DNA of 64,000 nucleotides, taken from assembly GCA_004802705.1 (NCBI GenBank), contig SGPL01000026.1:52834-116833 (forward strand). The letters run 5' to 3'. The DNA is from Bondarzewia mesenterica. Its lineage: Eukaryota; Basidiomycota; Agaricomycetes; Russulales; Bondarzewiaceae. Position numbers and translations under genes: made by a program. Below are positions 62,219 through 64,000 of this stretch, one piece after another. The notes beneath the pieces are model-generated. The model had not been told where the DNA came from. It searched no databases and saw only the letters and a list, made by a program, of their open reading frames with translations. Numbering within the stretch: the stretch's first letter is position 1; the number at the start of each line of letters is the position of its first letter.

Positions 62219-62417
62219 TGGTTTAAACGCTCATGCGTCTTTCAACGGGTCCTCTTATTTCTCAATTGTTCCGCTTGTTTTCCCCAATAGTCTACTCAGT
62301 ATACCATGGTTTGAAGTTTACCAAAAAAAAATTAGTAGGGCCGTACGTTCGCCCAACGAACGACACAGCACAATAAACGATGATGTACGATAAGTCACAA
62401 TCCCCCAAGTACAACTA

Positions 62418-64000
62418 CTACCGTCTCCTCGTCCTCGTCGAACTCTGAAACTTAGACGTCTCCCTCCTCAACCGCCTGCAAAAAACAACAACATCAGCAC
62501 TCAAACCCAGTAAATACAAACACCCCCAAAATGAAAAGTCAACGCACCGACTAGCCCGCTCCCTCTCAACCTCCCGCCTCTCCACCTCCTCCGCACTCAA
62601 TACCTCCCACCTCGTCCCAAACTCCTCCGCCTCCGCCCAATCCCTCCAAACACTTCTCAACACCCTCGGTCCCCTCCCCTCCTTCCGGCCGTCCTCCCCC
62701 ACCCCAATCCCAAACCCCGTCTTATCCTTCAAAAGACTCAAACCGCTCTTATCCCTCACCCCACCCTCCTCCACCTGTTCTCGTTCTCGCTGCTCGCGTT
62801 CACGTTCCGCACCACTGATCACACCCCACTCGACCGCGTCGCGTTTGTGTCTGATGAGCTCTTCGTGGATCGCGTGAGCGATCAAGGGGTGAGCTTCGCC
62901 GGAGAGACCGAGGTCGAGGCAGAGTTGGTGCGTGAAGGCTTCGGGCGTGAGCGTGGAACGCAAATCCCATTCGATGTGATCTAGGAGGTGGTGATTGTCC
63001 ACTTGCACGTCGATCTATGTACGACGTCCCGTAGAAGCCGCCCCGCACGTCACAAACGAACCATTCCCGAGAAAAACAATCAGACTCCGTCCCGATGCGC
63101 CAAGGAAAGAGGAGAGAGGAAGAGAGAGAGAGAAAGCACTCACGCTCAACACGACCCTACATTCCGGTACCTCATCCCCAACATCCGCGCCATCCACCGC
63201 GAGCTCCATCCCCCCCACCGCCTCATGGTCCTCCAACTGCGCCCGAATCTGATTCGCCACCGTCTCCGCCCACGGATTGTGCGGCAAATCGAGGTCCGTA
63301 CAAAACGTGCGCGCGAACTGCTCCGGCGTGACTAAAGCCTCGTGCAAGTTCCACACGAAACAGTCCCGAATCCTGTGCGTGTCCGTCTCAAACTCGACGC
63401 GGATCGGGACGAGCGACGTCGTTCGTTGGGCTTGTTCTTCCAGAGACTCGTACGGGCTTACATATTGAACAGCATTGTCAATCGTTAACCGTCGAAAGCC
63501 GATACTTTTCGTGAAAAAAGGGACGCACAAATCGTCGTATTTGGTCAGAAACGCAGGTCTCGCCGTGATGAACTTGGCGGGGGGTATCATTCCCAAATAA
63601 CTCTGATCCAATTCCGCCTTCCCTCCCTCCCTTTCTCTTTCCCGCGGTGCAGGCCCAGGCGTTCCCGAGCCTGCGCCCGCATGAAAAAACGTTCATACCT
63701 GAGCCCATACGGCTATTCATGCGCGCCGCACGCACCGCACTGCGCGTCCCACCACTCGCCACGAAATCCGAACCATCCGAATCCACCTCGCCCGCGTCAG
63801 GAATATCGTCGCCCGAGCCTGGGTCAACGTAACTGATGACGCCGCCTCGTCGTGGACGCGCGCCGGCGCCTCCGCTGAGGGTGGCGGGAGCGTTGGAAGT
63901 GAGGATGGGTTGCATGAGTAGGGTCGTGCCTGTACGTAATCGGGAGGCATAGGTGGAGTGGGTAGCTTGTGGGGTTGTGGGGAGTGGAGCGCGGGGTGGG
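62418..64000 (-). CDS. SFH1: SNF5/SFH1 chromatin-remodelling subunit, 5' partial
   Basis: SNF5-family proteins are core subunits of SWI/SNF and RSC remodellers. The gene runs off the right edge: the frame containing YASRLRTGTTLLMQPILTSN is open to position 64000, so the start codon is probably outside. After an acidic linker and an intron come LDQSYLGMIPPAKFITARPA and VPIRVEFETDTHRIRDCFVW, the first SNF5 repeat. The second repeat, after an intron, is DVQVDNHHLLDHIEWDLRST with HAIHEELIRHKRDAVEWGVI. A Glu/Arg-rich helix and a short last exon ending STRTRRR close it. Sfh1 rather than Snf5 is suggested by the modest size and the N-terminal motif; this is inference. It is convergent with the F-box gene, 199 bp apart. 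Confidence 0.88.

Overview
The window is nuclear DNA of a filamentous basidiomycete, most likely an Agaricomycete. The genes are dense, on both strands, and broken by many short (about 45-75 nt) GT-AG introns. The protein set (Sec7-PH exchange factor, Pescadillo, SmD2, quelling-type RNA-dependent RNA polymerase, Utp23, polyubiquitin, WDR5/Swd3, eIF3k, Itc1, Sfh1/Snf5) is that of a eukaryotic housekeeping region. Scattered N characters show that this is a draft assembly, so single-base frameshifts must be read with caution.

Layout. 0.3-12.1 kb: Sec7-PH Arf exchange factor and Pescadillo (both minus), SmD2 (plus, divergent from Pescadillo), and an RNA-dependent RNA polymerase (minus) that carries two almost identical copies of one intron. 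13.4-17.7 kb: a large Arg/Asp-rich protein with an N-terminal eIF4E-binding-like motif. 17.7-22.1 kb: a long stretch without recognisable genes, ahead of a cyclin (22.1-23.6 kb) with an apparent one-base frameshift. 26.2-28.2 kb: a Gfo/Idh/MocA-type oxidoreductase. 29.3-32.0 kb: a large basidiomycete protein of unknown function. 32.6-36.8 kb: EMC7, Utp23 and a six-unit polyubiquitin gene. 37.9-44.9 kb: a short-chain dehydrogenase, WDR5/Swd3, eIF3k and a vacuolar amino-acid transporter. 45.6-49.1 kb: the ISWI-partner protein Itc1. 50.2-50.8 kb: a small unknown protein.

51.2-57.6 kb differs from the rest. It holds no intact gene that I can recognise, but a string of broken gene pieces: a zinc-finger-like remnant, an unidentified fragment, a kinase lacking its N-lobe, the 3' end of SNW1/Prp45, an N-terminal piece of MSH2, and a piece of a coiled-coil septation-type protein. 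Introns are kept in the kinase, MSH2 and coiled-coil pieces, so these moved as DNA rather than as cDNA. The region looks like a gene-fragment mosaic of the sort made by Helitron-like or other capture and rearrangement. From 57.8 kb on the order is normal again: a PLC-like phosphodiesterase, an F-box protein and a Sfh1/Snf5 gene that runs off the right edge.

Three divergent gene pairs (Pescadillo/SmD2, EMC7/Utp23, WDR5/eIF3k) have start codons only about 180-200 bp apart, so their promoters are probably shared. The strongest points for a second look are the duplicated intron in the RNA-dependent RNA polymerase gene, the fragment mosaic with its MSH2-SNW1 fusion frame, the two-unit exon architecture of polyubiquitin, and several micro-exons (5, 8, 12, 20, 20 and 21 nt) plus a GC-AG intron. 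I did not find a CRISPR array, rRNA, tRNA or an intact transposon.
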